A DNA stretch of 64,000 nt from an uncultured Lachnospiraceae bacterium (GTDB lineage: Bacteria; Bacillota; Clostridia; Lachnospirales; Lachnospiraceae). Numbering within the stretch: position 1 is the stretch's first letter; each line of letters opens with the position of its first letter. Below the pieces are notes generated by a model. That model was not told the origin of the DNA and did no database searches. It saw nothing but the letters and a program-made list of their open reading frames with translations. Location: contig CAMWXE010000017.1 in the NCBI GenBank assembly GCA_947178145.1, positions 1 to 64,000 of the forward strand, given 5' to 3'. The position numbers were made by a program, and so were the translations under genes. Positions 16,096 to 24,409 of the stretch are shown here, one piece after another.

Positions 16096-17769
16096 ATGGC
16101 ACTTAAGATTGGGGTAGGCAGATCAGACTTTGAAGCGTTGCGCAGATCGAATAACTATTATGTTGATAAGACCGATATCATGTATGAGCTTGTAGAGGAA
16201 ACAGACAATCAGGTTACGCTGTTTACCAGACCCCGGCGGTTTGGCAAAACGCTTATGCTGAGCATGATGCTGAACTTTTTCAGTATAAAAAAAGACAGCA
16301 GGGATCTCTTTGAGGGGCTTAAGATTACAGAGCATAAGGCGTTTTGCGAGAAATGGATGAACCAGTATCCTGTGCTTTTTATTTCGTTTAAGGATGTTGA
16401 GGCAGATTATTTTAAGGATGCATATGATATGCTGGTATACAGATTATCCGAGGTATGCATTGCGCTGGCGGATATCGCGGGATTTGATGTGACTGATTCG
16501 GCAGATCAGGAAGTTTTTGCCAGGTTAAAGTCGAAGTCTGCAAAGGCAAATGAGGTAAAAAATTCATTGAAAACCATCATGCGGATGATGCATACTGTCT
16601 ATGGCAAAAAGGTTATTCTCTTAATTGACGAATACGATGTGCCGCTCGCAGGGGCGAGTGAAAAAAACACTGAGGATACATCGTACTATGCCTCTATGCT
16701 CAGCGTAATCAGGGGGATTATGAGTACCGCGCTTAAGGACAATGAATTCCTGGAGTTTGCGGTAATAACAGGCTGTCTTCGCATTGCAAAGGAGAGCATC
16801 TTTACAGGAGCCAATAATTTTGCTTCTTTTTCTGTACTGGATCAGGACTTTTCCGGGTACTTTGGCTTTTCCGGGGATGAAGTGGAGAAATTGTTATCCG
16901 CAGCTGGCAGACAGGCTCAGGCAGATGTTATCAAAGAATGGTATGATGGCTATGTATTTGGCAGCAGTCATGTGTATTGTCCATGGGATGTCATGAATTA
17001 TATGTCAGTTTTGGCAAAGAGAAAGGATGCAAAGCCAAAGAATTACTGGAAATTTACAAGCCATAACGGAATCCTGCTTACGTTTGTCGAACGGACGGAT
17101 TTTGACGTGACAGAGAAATTTGAGGTACTTCTAAATGGCGGAACGATAACACAGTCGATTTCTGACGAACTTACGTATGATATGCTTCACACATCGGAGG
17201 ATTATCTCTGGAGTGTACTGCTTATGACCGGGTATCTGACAAAGGCTGCTGCCGATGAGGAGGGCGAGACCGTTTCACTGAAAATTCCCAACAGGGAGAT
17301 CGCGTCAATCTTTGAGGACACAGTAGTTGCGTATTTTAGAAATACAGCAGACACATCAGAGCTCAATAACCTGATCCATGCGTTGTGGGAGAGTGATGTG
17401 GAAGAGGCAGCCAGGCTGATATCGGATCTTTTGTGGTACACGATCAGCTACAATGATTATCACGAGGATTATTATCATGCGTTTCTCGCAGGAATCTTTG
17501 TGGGGCGTGGATATCATGTCGAGTCAAATAAAGAAAAAGGATTGGGAAGGCCGGATATAGTGCTCAAGGACAGAAGAAACCGCCGGGCAATCATCATAGA
17601 AGCTAAGAAATCAAAGAAAGAATCGGATATGGATAAGGACTGTGACAGGGCAATCAGCCAGATTGTCACAGAGAAGTATACGGAGGGGCTTTATGGCTAT
17701 ACGCAGATTTTATGTTATGGAATAGCCTTTTTTCAAAAGCAGGCTAAAGTGAAGAAATCAGATATCTGA
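16096..17769 (+). CDS. AAA-ATPase-like / PD-(D/E)XK nuclease-like protein
   Basis: A 557-residue protein of the family with an N-terminal AAA-ATPase-like domain and a C-terminal DUF1703-type nuclease fold. The N-terminus has YYVDKTDIMYEL, then the P-loop-like RPRRFGKTLMLSMML and Walker B-like KVILLIDEYDVPLAGA. The C-terminus has GRPDIVLKDRRNRRAIIIEAKKSK, matching the D-x(n)-E-x-K catalytic pattern. These genes occur in many copies in gut Clostridia and Bacteroides; the role is unknown, with mobile or defense functions suggested. GGAAAGGGG precedes the ATG at 16096. Hairpin repeats sit on both sides. Confidence 0.85.
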   Translation: MALKIGVGRSDFEALRRSNNYYVDKTDIMYELVEETDNQVTLFTRPRRFGKTLMLSMMLNFFSIKKDSRDLFEGLKITEHKAFCEKWMNQYPVLFISFKDVEADYFKDAYDMLVYRLSEVCIALADIAGFDVTDSADQEVFARLKSKSAKANEVKNSLKTIMRMMHTVYGKKVILLIDEYDVPLAGASEKNTEDTSYYASMLSVIRGIMSTALKDNEFLEFAVITGCLRIAKESIFTGANNFASFSVLDQDFSGYFGFSGDEVEKLLSAAGRQAQADVIKEWYDGYVFGSSHVYCPWDVMNYMSVLAKRKDAKPKNYWKFTSHNGILLTFVERTDFDVTEKFEVLLNGGTITQSISDELTYDMLHTSEDYLWSVLLMTGYLTKAAADEEGETVSLKIPNREIASIFEDTVVAYFRNTADTSELNNLIHALWESDVEEAARLISDLLWYTISYNDYHEDYYHAFLAGIFVGRGYHVESNKEKGLGRPDIVLKDRRNRRAIIIEAKKSKKESDMDKDCDRAISQIVTEKYTEGLYGYTQILCYGIAFFQKQAKVKKSDI

Positions 17770-17793
17770 GATATCCGGGGCGGAAGACGATAA

Positions 17794-17820
17794 GGAACTG
17801 TGTTATTTTTCTACAGTTCC
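17794..17820. repeat. Minimal GGAACTG-family hairpin
   Basis: GGAACTGT (17794-17801) and ACAGTTCC (17813-17820) enclose GTTATTTTTCT, which matches the right terminal repeat of the complete element at 39487. TAA precedes and TTA follows. It lies 24 bases after the AAA-ATPase stop and may also act as its transcript end. Confidence 0.65.
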
Positions 17821-17852
17821 TTAAGTGACAAAAACAGATGGAGGATTTAAAA

Positions 17853-18476
17853 ATGGTTGATATGAAAGGGAGACTGCACACGGGAGAGCTGTATTTTCCG
17901 GGAGATGAAGCGATTATGAAGGAGCAGATGGCATATCAGGATTTGCTGTGTGAGTATAATCTGACGAAACCGTCAGAGGGAGAAAAAAGAGCGGAACTGC
18001 TGCGAACGATGCTGGGTGACTGCGGGGAGGGCGTGTACATTGAAGCGCCTTTTTATTCCAATTTCGGCGGGCATCATTGTCATTTCGGCAGGATGGTGTA
18101 TGCAAATTACGGATTGACGTGCGTGGACGATACGCATATCTATATCGGGGATTACACGATGCTTGGTCCCAATGTGACAATCGCCACGGCAGGCCACCCG
18201 ATTCTGCCGGAACTGCGCCAGAGAGGGCTTCAGTATAATATGCCGGTGCATATTGGTCAGAACTGCTGGATCGGAGCAGGCGCAGTCATCATGCCGGGGG
18301 TAACGATCGGCGACAATGTGGTGATCGGAGCGGGAAGTGTCGTGACCAAAGATATTCCGTCCGATGTAGTTGCCGTGGGAAATCCCTGCAGGATTATGCG
18401 TGAAGTGGGTGAGCGTGACAGGAAATATTATTTCAGGGACAGGGAAATCAATTGGGATGAATGGAAGGATGAATAA
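17853..18476 (+). CDS. Sugar O-acetyltransferase, Maa/LacA type
   Basis: A 207-residue hexapeptide-repeat acetyltransferase of the maltose/galactoside O-acetyltransferase group, which moves an acetyl group from acetyl-CoA to a sugar. The N-terminal Maa domain is followed by the left-handed beta-helix with family motifs NFGGHHCHFG, LGPNVTIATAGHP (catalytic His) and WIGAGAVIMPGVTIGDNVVIGAGSVVTKDIP. TGGAGGA precedes the ATG at 17853. It appears as a single gene. Confidence 0.9.
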   Translation: MVDMKGRLHTGELYFPGDEAIMKEQMAYQDLLCEYNLTKPSEGEKRAELLRTMLGDCGEGVYIEAPFYSNFGGHHCHFGRMVYANYGLTCVDDTHIYIGDYTMLGPNVTIATAGHPILPELRQRGLQYNMPVHIGQNCWIGAGAVIMPGVTIGDNVVIGAGSVVTKDIPSDVVAVGNPCRIMREVGERDRKYYFRDREINWDEWKDE

Positions 18477-18614
18477 TGTTTGCAGGACCTGCGAATTGCA
18501 ACAGAGAAACAACAGGATTACGGAAGCCTGTCAAAAAGGTGCTGCGATGGATGATTTAACTGGCAAGAGCGATGTATAAGGATGCGCCGTGATTCAGTTT
18601 CTCAGGGGCGGAGG

Positions 18615-18636
18615 GCTCCAGACGGTGTCTGGGAGC
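18615..18636. terminator. Intergenic hairpin between converging genes
   Basis: GCTCCAGAC (18615-18623) pairs with GTCTGGGAGC (18627-18636) with one bulge. It lies between the acetyltransferase (+) and the GNAT gene (-), so it may serve as the transcript end for either. T-runs are weak on both strands. Confidence 0.45.
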
Positions 18637-18645
18637 GCTCTTTGC

Positions 18646-19065
18646 CTACAGCAGTTTTCTCATCCAAATATGTGGGCAGCCTTCCTCGTTTTCAACCGTT
18701 CCAAATTCTTTATAGCCCAATTTTTGATAAAAACCAGCCGCCTGGCATTGTGAATGCAGGGCAATCGATTTTCCGCCGTTTTCCCGCACATAGTTTTCGG
18801 CCTCGCGGACGATCGCAGAGCCGATATTTTTGCCGCGGTATTTTTTAATGACAGCAAGGCGGCCGAGAGTGTAAGTATTCATTGCTTCATTCCAAAACAC
18901 ACGGCAGGTTGCAATGGGCAGCTCCTCCTCGTTAAATAATACAAAGTGTGTGGCTGTGGGATCTGTTTCGTCAAACTCATTCTGAAATCCCTGTTCCGCT
19001 CTGAATACAGCTTCTCTAATCTCTTTTGCACAGCTCGGAAAACTTTCATATACAGATATTCTCAT
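18646..19065 (-). CDS. GNAT family N-acetyltransferase
   Basis: A 139-residue GNAT acetyltransferase (ElaA-like in length and layout). The acetyl-CoA binding segment is LGRLAVIKKYRGKNIGSAIVREAENY, with the central strand ATHFVLFNEEELPIATCRVFW before it and IALHSQCQAAGFYQKLGYKEFG after it. AGGAGG precedes the start at 19065; a longer frame from 19107 has no such site. The substrate is unknown. Confidence 0.88.
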   Translation of the reverse strand: MRISVYESFPSCAKEIREAVFRAEQGFQNEFDETDPTATHFVLFNEEELPIATCRVFWNEAMNTYTLGRLAVIKKYRGKNIGSAIVREAENYVRENGGKSIALHSQCQAAGFYQKLGYKEFGTVENEEGCPHIWMRKLL

Positions 19066-19239
19066 GGAATTGGAATCCTCCTGTTCTGATTGATTTCTGT
19101 TTCGCATAATTATATCACATTTGCAGGGCTGTTTCTACCACAGTTTTGAGAACAGTGCCGTCGGGGACTTTGATTATTTGGATATTACCATACAGCGTTT
19201 CTTGCAGCAGGCAATATCGTACCTATAAGTGGACTATAA

Positions 19240-19407
19240 TCAAACATTTTCCTTGCTTTCTTTGGTTCTGGCAATATGCTCTTTTAACACCAGATTGATA
19301 TATTGGCTGAATGAGCGGTCATCATTTTCTGCTAGCTTTTTGATTTCTGTAATGATATCCTCATCCAGAGAGACGCTTACTTTTACTTTATATGGTTTAT
19401 TGTTCAT
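19240..19407 (-). CDS. Small ribbon-helix-helix (CopG-like) protein
   Basis: A 55-residue protein with a ribbon-helix-helix pattern: a basic strand (KPYKVKVSVSLDEDIITEIKKL) followed by a helix with SFSQYINLVLKEHI. Such proteins are DNA-binding antitoxins or plasmid regulators. No toxin gene is recognised next to it; the downstream 120 bases hold only a possible gene remnant. GAAGGAG precedes the start at 19407. The gap 19408-19538 contains the probable divergent promoter with the gene at 19539. Confidence 0.7.
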   Translation of the reverse strand: MNNKPYKVKVSVSLDEDIITEIKKLAENDDRSFSQYINLVLKEHIARTKESKENV

Positions 19408-19538
19408 ACTTTTTACTCCTTCTTCATACTTTTGTATTGTATAACAAGTCCAGGCATGATATGCTATAGTAGCTAAAAGTAGCATAAAGTAGTAAAACTG
19501 AGCACGGTGAATTATGTTACAGGAAGGATATTGAGTGT

Positions 19539-19919
19539 GTGAAAAGAGTCATATATATTACAGAGGAAGAAAGCGAAAAATGTCAGAAAGTAGCAGATGC
19601 ATATGCAAAAGAACTTGAAGAAGAGAATATCGTGTTGTTAAACGTTGGAAGATATGGATTTGTGATGCTGCAATATTGTCAACAGCCGATTGGGATTGAT
19701 TCTGCGATAACTTTTACGGACAGTGGGATAATGTTTGATTTTTTATGGGAAGAATGGTTTATCGCACAGTTAATCAGAATAGCGGAAGAATTGCATATGG
19801 TAAATATAGACGATGATGCTATTTTTGATCATCTCTCAAGAGAGAAACAGCAGGAGATTCTTGACAAGAGGCTTTATTTTGCAGAAAAGGCAGGAATTGA
19901 AAGACCCCCTCTTTCATGA
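19539..19919 (+). CDS. Hypothetical protein
   Basis: A 126-residue acidic soluble protein that I do not recognise. It begins KRVIYITEEESEKCQKVADAYAKEL, has a beta-rich centre (GRYGFVMLQYCQQPIGIDSAITFTDS) and a helical C-terminus. GTG at 19539 is chosen with AGGAAGGA 10 bases upstream. It is divergent from the ribbon-helix-helix gene, so the two could share a control region, but nothing shows a functional link. Confidence 0.65.
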   Translation: MKRVIYITEEESEKCQKVADAYAKELEEENIVLLNVGRYGFVMLQYCQQPIGIDSAITFTDSGIMFDFLWEEWFIAQLIRIAEELHMVNIDDDAIFDHLSREKQQEILDKRLYFAEKAGIERPPLS

Positions 19920-19983
19920 GAAGATAAAGTGTGGTATGATGAGTAAACACTATGATGAAAAAACAGATAGAGGACGAATAGCA

Positions 19984-20457
19984 ATGAAGATTTATGTAGA
20001 TGCAGACGCCTGCCCGGTGGTTGGTATGATTGAGAGGGTAGCGAGACAAAATGGAATTCCTGTCATGCTTCTGTGCGACACCAACCATATACTGCATTCT
20101 GATTACAGTGAGATCAAAATAATCGGAGCAGGGGCAGATGCAGTTGATTTTGCGTTGGTAAATATGTGTACGAAATACGATATTGTGGTGACACAGGATT
20201 ATGGAGTGGCAGCGATGGCGCTCGGAAGAGGAGCCTATGCGATTCATCAGTCAGGCAAATGGTACACAGATGAAAATATTGACCAGATGCTGATGGAGAG
20301 ACACCTGAACAAAAAGGCAAGGCGTGCTTCCGGCAGAAATCGCATAAAAGGTTCGAGAAAACGGACGCAGGAGGACAATATCAATTTTAGACAGTCCTTT
20401 GAAAAACTAATAAAAAAGGCAGTGCATGAGAAGGCAGACAACGAATCGGGAGTATGA
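19984..20457 (+). CDS. YaiI/YqxD family (UPF0178) protein
   Basis: A 157-residue protein with the signature of the YaiI/YqxD family: MKIYVDADACPVVGMIERVA, a GADAVDFALVNMC turn, DIVVTQDYGVAAMAL and a basic tail RRASGRNRIKGSRKRT. The fold is PIN-like, with acidic residues placed as in nucleases, but the activity is unproven. GAGGA precedes the ATG at 19984. It follows the hypothetical gene by 64 bases and could be co-transcribed. Confidence 0.9.
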   Translation: MKIYVDADACPVVGMIERVARQNGIPVMLLCDTNHILHSDYSEIKIIGAGADAVDFALVNMCTKYDIVVTQDYGVAAMALGRGAYAIHQSGKWYTDENIDQMLMERHLNKKARRASGRNRIKGSRKRTQEDNINFRQSFEKLIKKAVHEKADNESGV

Positions 20458-20470
20458 GAGATAACACGCC

Positions 20471-20521
20471 GCCCGGGCTGCGACAGAACCAGATCTTCAG
20501 AGGAGGTTTGTGAGCCCGGGC
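20471..20521. terminator. Bidirectional terminator candidate
   Basis: GCCCGGGCT (20471-20479) and AGCCCGGGC (20513-20521) form a 9-bp GC-rich stem with a long loop between the converging YaiI gene and the chemotaxis receptor. TTGATTTGAT follows on the plus strand; T-runs are short. Confidence 0.5.
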
Positions 20522-20530
20522 TTGATTTGA

Positions 20531-22204
20531 TTATATATCTTTTAATTGAAAAGAGCTTATCAGGTTTCTCAAAATGCCTGCCTGGGAAGACAGCTCGTCA
20601 CTGACAGCGGCGCACTCCTGACTGGTCGCGGAGTTTGCCTGGACTACAGCAGATATCTGCTCGATACCCTCATTGACCTGTGCGAGAGCCACAGTCTGCT
20701 TCTCTACGGCTTCCACGACCGTTGTCATCTTTGCAGTCACACTGCCCGCGATCTGATTGGTCTGTTCCAAGGCTTCTGTAACTCTGCCCACTGCCTGGCT
20801 TCCCGCTTCGACAGTGGAAATGGAACTCTCGATCAGTTCCTTGGTCGCCTTGGCAGCCTCGTCAGACTTGGCAGCCAGACTTCTGACCTCCTCTGCAACC
20901 ACGGCAAACCCCTTGCCTGCGGTGCCCGCCCGTGCTGCTTCCACAGCGGCGTTCAGGGCAAGAATATTGATTTGAAAAGAGATACTTTCGATGGTGGACA
21001 CAATAGTACTGATCTTTTCCGATGAGTCGGAAATATTCTCCATCGCTACATTCAGCTCTTTGACATAATCCATGCTGGTCCCAAGTTTTGCGCCCACCTG
21101 ATTGACAAATTCTCCTGCCTCTGCTGCGGTTGCGGAAGTCCGTTTGGCACTCCCGGAGATGTCCGCCACAGTCGCAGAGATCTCCTCGACTGCGCTAGCC
21201 TGCTCTGTCGTGCCCTGTGCAAGCGACTTTGCCGTGCCAGACATCTGTTCAGCGCCTGTAGAAACCTGTTTTGCACTGGAAGAGATATTTCCCATCGTGC
21301 TGTTCAGGGCGGAGTGGATGCTGTTCAGAGACTGCCTGATCGACTGGAAATCACCTGTGTAATCCTGCTTGGCATTCAGCGTCAGATTCCCGTCAGCGAT
21401 CGCTCCCAGCACATCGGAAATCTCGCCGATATAAATCTGCATACGACGTATCGTTTCCTCAAAGATCTGTCCGAGGAAACCAATTTCATCTCTGGAATGA
21501 ACTTTTACATGTACCTTTTCTTTCTCTGCCAGTCCGAGATCTCCTCTTTCCAGCCGCTGTGCCACGCGGGCAATCTCTTTCAGAGGGCCGGATATCCGCC
21601 TGGAGAGATAGACAGACAAAAACAGCACACAGCAGGCAACAGTGGCAAAGCTTACCATGGAAACCACATTGATCACATTGGCAGTTCCCTGCTTTGCATT
21701 TGTCAGTGGAAGTCCTGCAAAAATCAGACCGTTAACCTTTCCGTCCTCCCCTTTTGTAGGCACGTAGGAACACAGGTAGCTGATGCCCAGAATATCTGCT
21801 TCACCCACATAACTCTGTCCCTGGTCTATTACAATTGCTTTCAGTTCAGAGGAAAGTTTTGTTCCGACCACCCGCTGGCCATTCTGCGTCACAGTGCTGT
21901 ATGCACGGGTATCCCCCTCGAAGATCGTAAACTCGAATCCCATACGCTGCTTGAGTTCGTCCAGGAGCTGATTCAGATCGGTACTGTCAGAAGTTCTGTC
22001 AAGCTCATAAGCCAGCATATCCGTTCCGCTGATGCAGCTCTCTTTCTGCATGTTTGTAATCAAATCCCGAAACATATATACACAGATCATCAGCGCCATC
22101 ACGACAAAAAAGATCTGCATCACTGCCATCACGCAGCCGATCTTTAATCCGATTCCAATGTATTTTCTGTGTTTTTCTCCATTTTGCATTTGTTTGTTTT
22201 CCAT
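20531..22204 (-). CDS. Methyl-accepting chemotaxis protein
   Basis: A 557-residue transmembrane receptor. It has an N-terminal helix ([25 protein letters not shown]), an extracytoplasmic sensor of about 135 residues of the single-Cache type ([39 protein letters not shown]), a second helix ([23 protein letters not shown]), a HAMP domain and a long coiled-coil signalling domain. The hairpin tip [19 protein letters not shown] and [15 protein letters not shown] are diagnostic for contact with CheA and CheW. The organism is therefore likely motile. GGAGGA precedes the start at 22204. The Cache type suggests a small organic ligand, identity unknown. Confidence 0.95.
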   Translation of the reverse strand: MENKQMQNGEKHRKYIGIGLKIGCVMAVMQIFFVVMALMICVYMFRDLITNMQKESCISGTDMLAYELDRTSDSTDLNQLLDELKQRMGFEFTIFEGDTRAYSTVTQNGQRVVGTKLSSELKAIVIDQGQSYVGEADILGISYLCSYVPTKGEDGKVNGLIFAGLPLTNAKQGTANVINVVSMVSFATVACCVLFLSVYLSRRISGPLKEIARVAQRLERGDLGLAEKEKVHVKVHSRDEIGFLGQIFEETIRRMQIYIGEISDVLGAIADGNLTLNAKQDYTGDFQSIRQSLNSIHSALNSTMGNISSSAKQVSTGAEQMSGTAKSLAQGTTEQASAVEEISATVADISGSAKRTSATAAEAGEFVNQVGAKLGTSMDYVKELNVAMENISDSSEKISTIVSTIESISFQINILALNAAVEAARAGTAGKGFAVVAEEVRSLAAKSDEAAKATKELIESSISTVEAGSQAVGRVTEALEQTNQIAGSVTAKMTTVVEAVEKQTVALAQVNEGIEQISAVVQANSATSQECAAVSDELSSQAGILRNLISSFQLKDI

Positions 22205-22383
22205 AATCGTTTCCTCCGTTTCTCAACAGCTCCTGTGGTGATGCCGCCCCTGGAAGAGTCGTTCAACAAGTATTCATCCGCCGTCTGGATAGCAGAACTG
22301 AGCGTGTTCTCTGTTGTTTTGTTAATTCTCTTTGCATTCAAAAAGGCGGTGATTACACCGATCGCTACTGCATCAACCAGCAT
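22144..22383 (-). CDS. Possible small protein overlapping the receptor start
   Basis: A 79-codon frame that overlaps the first 61 bases of the chemotaxis receptor in another frame. The first 55 residues look protein-like ([20 protein letters not shown] as a possible membrane or amphipathic start), the rest is a shifted reading of the receptor start. There is no good ribosome site. It may be a remnant or simply an open leader. Confidence 0.25.
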   Translation of the reverse strand: MLVDAVAIGVITAFLNAKRINKTTENTLSSAIQTADEYLLNDSSRGGITTGAVEKRRKRLWKTNKCKMEKNTENTLESD

Positions 22384-22470
22384 TCTGCCGCACTACTCTA
22401 TAATATCTTATATCTCTTGTTTTATTTTGTAAAGCGTTTTGCAAAAAATTTATTTGTGCCCTAATTGCGT

Positions 22471-22496
22471 GTTACTGTTCACTCCGTTCCGGTAAC
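22471..22496. repeat. GTTAC-family short inverted repeat
   Basis: GTTACTGTTCACTCCGTTCC followed by GGTAAC, the reverse complement of 5231-5256 with one change. It lies upstream of the ABC transporter promoter, about 40 bases before the -35 box. Confidence 0.7.
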
Positions 22497-22522
22497 ACGA
22501 TCATAAAATGACGGAAGATTTC

Positions 22523-22564
22523 GTCAATTAAATATTGACAATACTGTTTTGCAATGGGTAATAT
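22523..22564 (+). promoter_or_regulatory. Promoter and operator of the ABC pair
   Basis: TTGACA (22535-22540), an 18-base spacer and TAATAT (22559-22564). A perfect inverted repeat GTCAAT-N5-ATTGAC (22523-22539) covers the -35 box, a good place for a repressor. Confidence 0.65.
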
Positions 22565-22601
22565 AAATATGAAATAGAAACGGATGAGAAGGAGATACCT
22601 T

Positions 22602-22652
22602 ATGTGGCTATCTCCTTTTGAACGCGTGGCGTGCGCATGGTGCAGGGAGTAA
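22602..22652 (+). CDS. 16-codon leader ORF before the ABC pair
   Basis: ATG at 22602 begins MWLSPFERVACAWCRE and stops 5 bases before the ATG of the ABC gene. Its ribosome site (AAGGAGATA, 22589-22597) forms one arm of a hairpin with TATCTCC (22609-22615), which is followed by TTTT. Translation of the mini-ORF would open that hairpin and deliver ribosomes next to the ABC start. Coding status is unproven; the arrangement fits a regulatory leader. Confidence 0.45.
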   Translation: MWLSPFERVACAWCRE

Positions 22653-22657
22653 AAATC

Positions 22658-24409
22658 ATGAGATTAATGTTACACTATATCAAAAATCATATGGGAATGT
22701 TCCTGGTGGCGGTGGTGTTTCTCTCCATAGAGACCTTTGCAGACCTGCTGCAGCCGACATTCATGTCCTATATTGTGGACAGAGGGGTCAAGGGGCAGGA
22801 GCTGCGCCTGATCCTGTGGTATGGGGCGATCATGCTGGGCATCACTGCTATGGGAGCCGTCGGCGCTGTGGTGCGCAATATTTATGCCAGCAGGACTTCA
22901 CAGCTGATTGGCAAGGAGATTCGGCTTGCCATCTATGAGAAAGTACAGACGTTGTCTTATGAAAATATCGACCGGCTGCAGCCGGCTTCCATCATTACCA
23001 GAATCACCAACGATGTGACACAGATGCAGAACTTTATCAACGGTATCATGCGGATTATGCTGAAAGCCCCGGTGACCTGCATCGGCGCCGTGGTGTTGAT
23101 TATCCTTCAGATGCTGGGGCTTCTGCCTCTGATGCTTGCGATTCTGGTGTGTGCGGGACTGCTGATTTACGGCAATATGAAGCTGGGCTATCCCCGGTTT
23201 GACAGAATGCAGAGGAAGCTGGACGGACTAAACCGCACCAGCAGGGAATTTCTGAGTGCGATCCGGGTAGTGAAGGCTTTCCGGGCGGAGGAGCAGGAGC
23301 AGGAAAAATTTGAGGATGCCTCCTGGCAGCTGGCCAGGGCGGGCATTTCTTCCATGCGCGTCATGGCTGTGTTTGGCCCGCTGATCAATCTGACTGTCAA
23401 TGCGGGAATTGTGATGATGCTGTGGCTTTCCGGGCGGGAAATGTCCGGAGAAATCGGGAAACTGATGGCTTGCGTCAACTACATGACACAGGTGCTGTTT
23501 GCACTGGGGATGGTGTCCAATATCCTGAATTCAGCCGTCCGTGCGGTGGCGTCTTCCGCCAGAGTGCAGGAAGTCTTAGACGAAGTGCCTGCGCAGCGGG
23601 AGGCTGCAGATAATTCTTCTGCGGCAGACAGTGCGCGTGAGGAGGGCAGTGTTGTTTTTCAACAGGTGTCTTTTGCCTACGCGGGCACAGCGCGCCCAGC
23701 AGTGCGGGAGGCCAGCTTTTCCGTCAGGGAGGGAGAGACGATCGGTATCATTGGTCCCACCGGCTCTGGAAAATCGACATTGGTAAATCTGGTTCCGCGG
23801 TTTTACGATGCCACACAGGGGCAGGTGCTGGTAGGAGGGCATGATGTGACCCGGGTACCTATGGCACAGCTGCGGCAGATGGTGGCAGTCGTACCTCAGA
23901 AGGCATTGCTGTTTACGGGTACAATACAGGAGAATCTGCGCTGGGGAGATAAGCATGCGGCGATGGAGGAGATTCATCGCGTGGCGGAGGCCGCCTGTGC
24001 GGCGTCATTTGTGGAAAAACTTCCGGAAGGATACGATACACAGCTGGGGCAGGGCGGCGTCAACCTCTCCGGCGGACAGAAACAGCGGCTGTCCATCGCA
24101 AGGGCATTATTGAAAAAGCCGCGCATTCTGATTCTGGACGACTGTACCAGCGCGTTGGATGCCACCACAGAGGCGCAGGTTCTGGCGGGAATCCGCAGGG
24201 AGTCTGCGGGCATGACAGTGCTGCTGGTAAGCCAGCGGATTTCCACTGTCATGAAGGCAGATCATATTCTCTGTATGGAGGATGGAAAAATCTGCGGATT
24301 TGGTTCTCACGAGGATTTGCTGGCAGACTGCGGGCCATATCAGGCCATATATCGCTCCCAGATCGGGGACGGGAATCCGCAGACGAAAGGAGGTGTTTTC
24401 CATGGATAA
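22658..24409 (+). CDS. ABC transporter half, degenerate-site subunit
   Basis: A 583-residue exporter-fold half-transporter with six N-terminal membrane helices and a C-terminal ATPase. Walker A is GPTGSGKST and the signature is LSGGQKQR, but Walker B reads ILILDDCTSAL, with Asp in place of the catalytic Glu, and the switch region is VSQRIST with Gln where His is usual. That is the pattern of the subunit carrying the non-hydrolysing site in heterodimeric exporters. AGGGAG precedes the ATG at 22658. It overlaps the partner gene by 8 bases. Substrate: drugs or lipids in most relatives, but the downstream iron genes raise a siderophore-related role. Confidence 0.92.
   Translation: MRLMLHYIKNHMGMFLVAVVFLSIETFADLLQPTFMSYIVDRGVKGQELRLILWYGAIMLGITAMGAVGAVVRNIYASRTSQLIGKEIRLAIYEKVQTLSYENIDRLQPASIITRITNDVTQMQNFINGIMRIMLKAPVTCIGAVVLIILQMLGLLPLMLAILVCAGLLIYGNMKLGYPRFDRMQRKLDGLNRTSREFLSAIRVVKAFRAEEQEQEKFEDASWQLARAGISSMRVMAVFGPLINLTVNAGIVMMLWLSGREMSGEIGKLMACVNYMTQVLFALGMVSNILNSAVRAVASSARVQEVLDEVPAQREAADNSSAADSAREEGSVVFQQVSFAYAGTARPAVREASFSVREGETIGIIGPTGSGKSTLVNLVPRFYDATQGQVLVGGHDVTRVPMAQLRQMVAVVPQKALLFTGTIQENLRWGDKHAAMEEIHRVAEAACAASFVEKLPEGYDTQLGQGGVNLSGGQKQRLSIARALLKKPRILILDDCTSALDATTEAQVLAGIRRESAGMTVLLVSQRISTVMKADHILCMEDGKICGFGSHEDLLADCGPYQAIYRSQIGDGNPQTKGGVFHG

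Noticed and set aside
18370-18580. A separate small gene after the sugar acetyltransferase
   Set aside because: The frame overlaps the acetyltransferase for half its length and continues into a region without ribosome site or coding character.
19115-19222. Minus-strand open stretch reading GNIQIIKVPDGTVLKTVVET
   Set aside because: It looks protein-like and could be the end of a lost gene next to the ribbon-helix-helix gene, but it has no start codon, is only 35 codons long and I cannot name a homologue.
21314-22147. 277-codon plus-strand open frame
   Set aside because: It is the antisense reading of the chemotaxis receptor gene, whose protein is unmistakable on the other strand.
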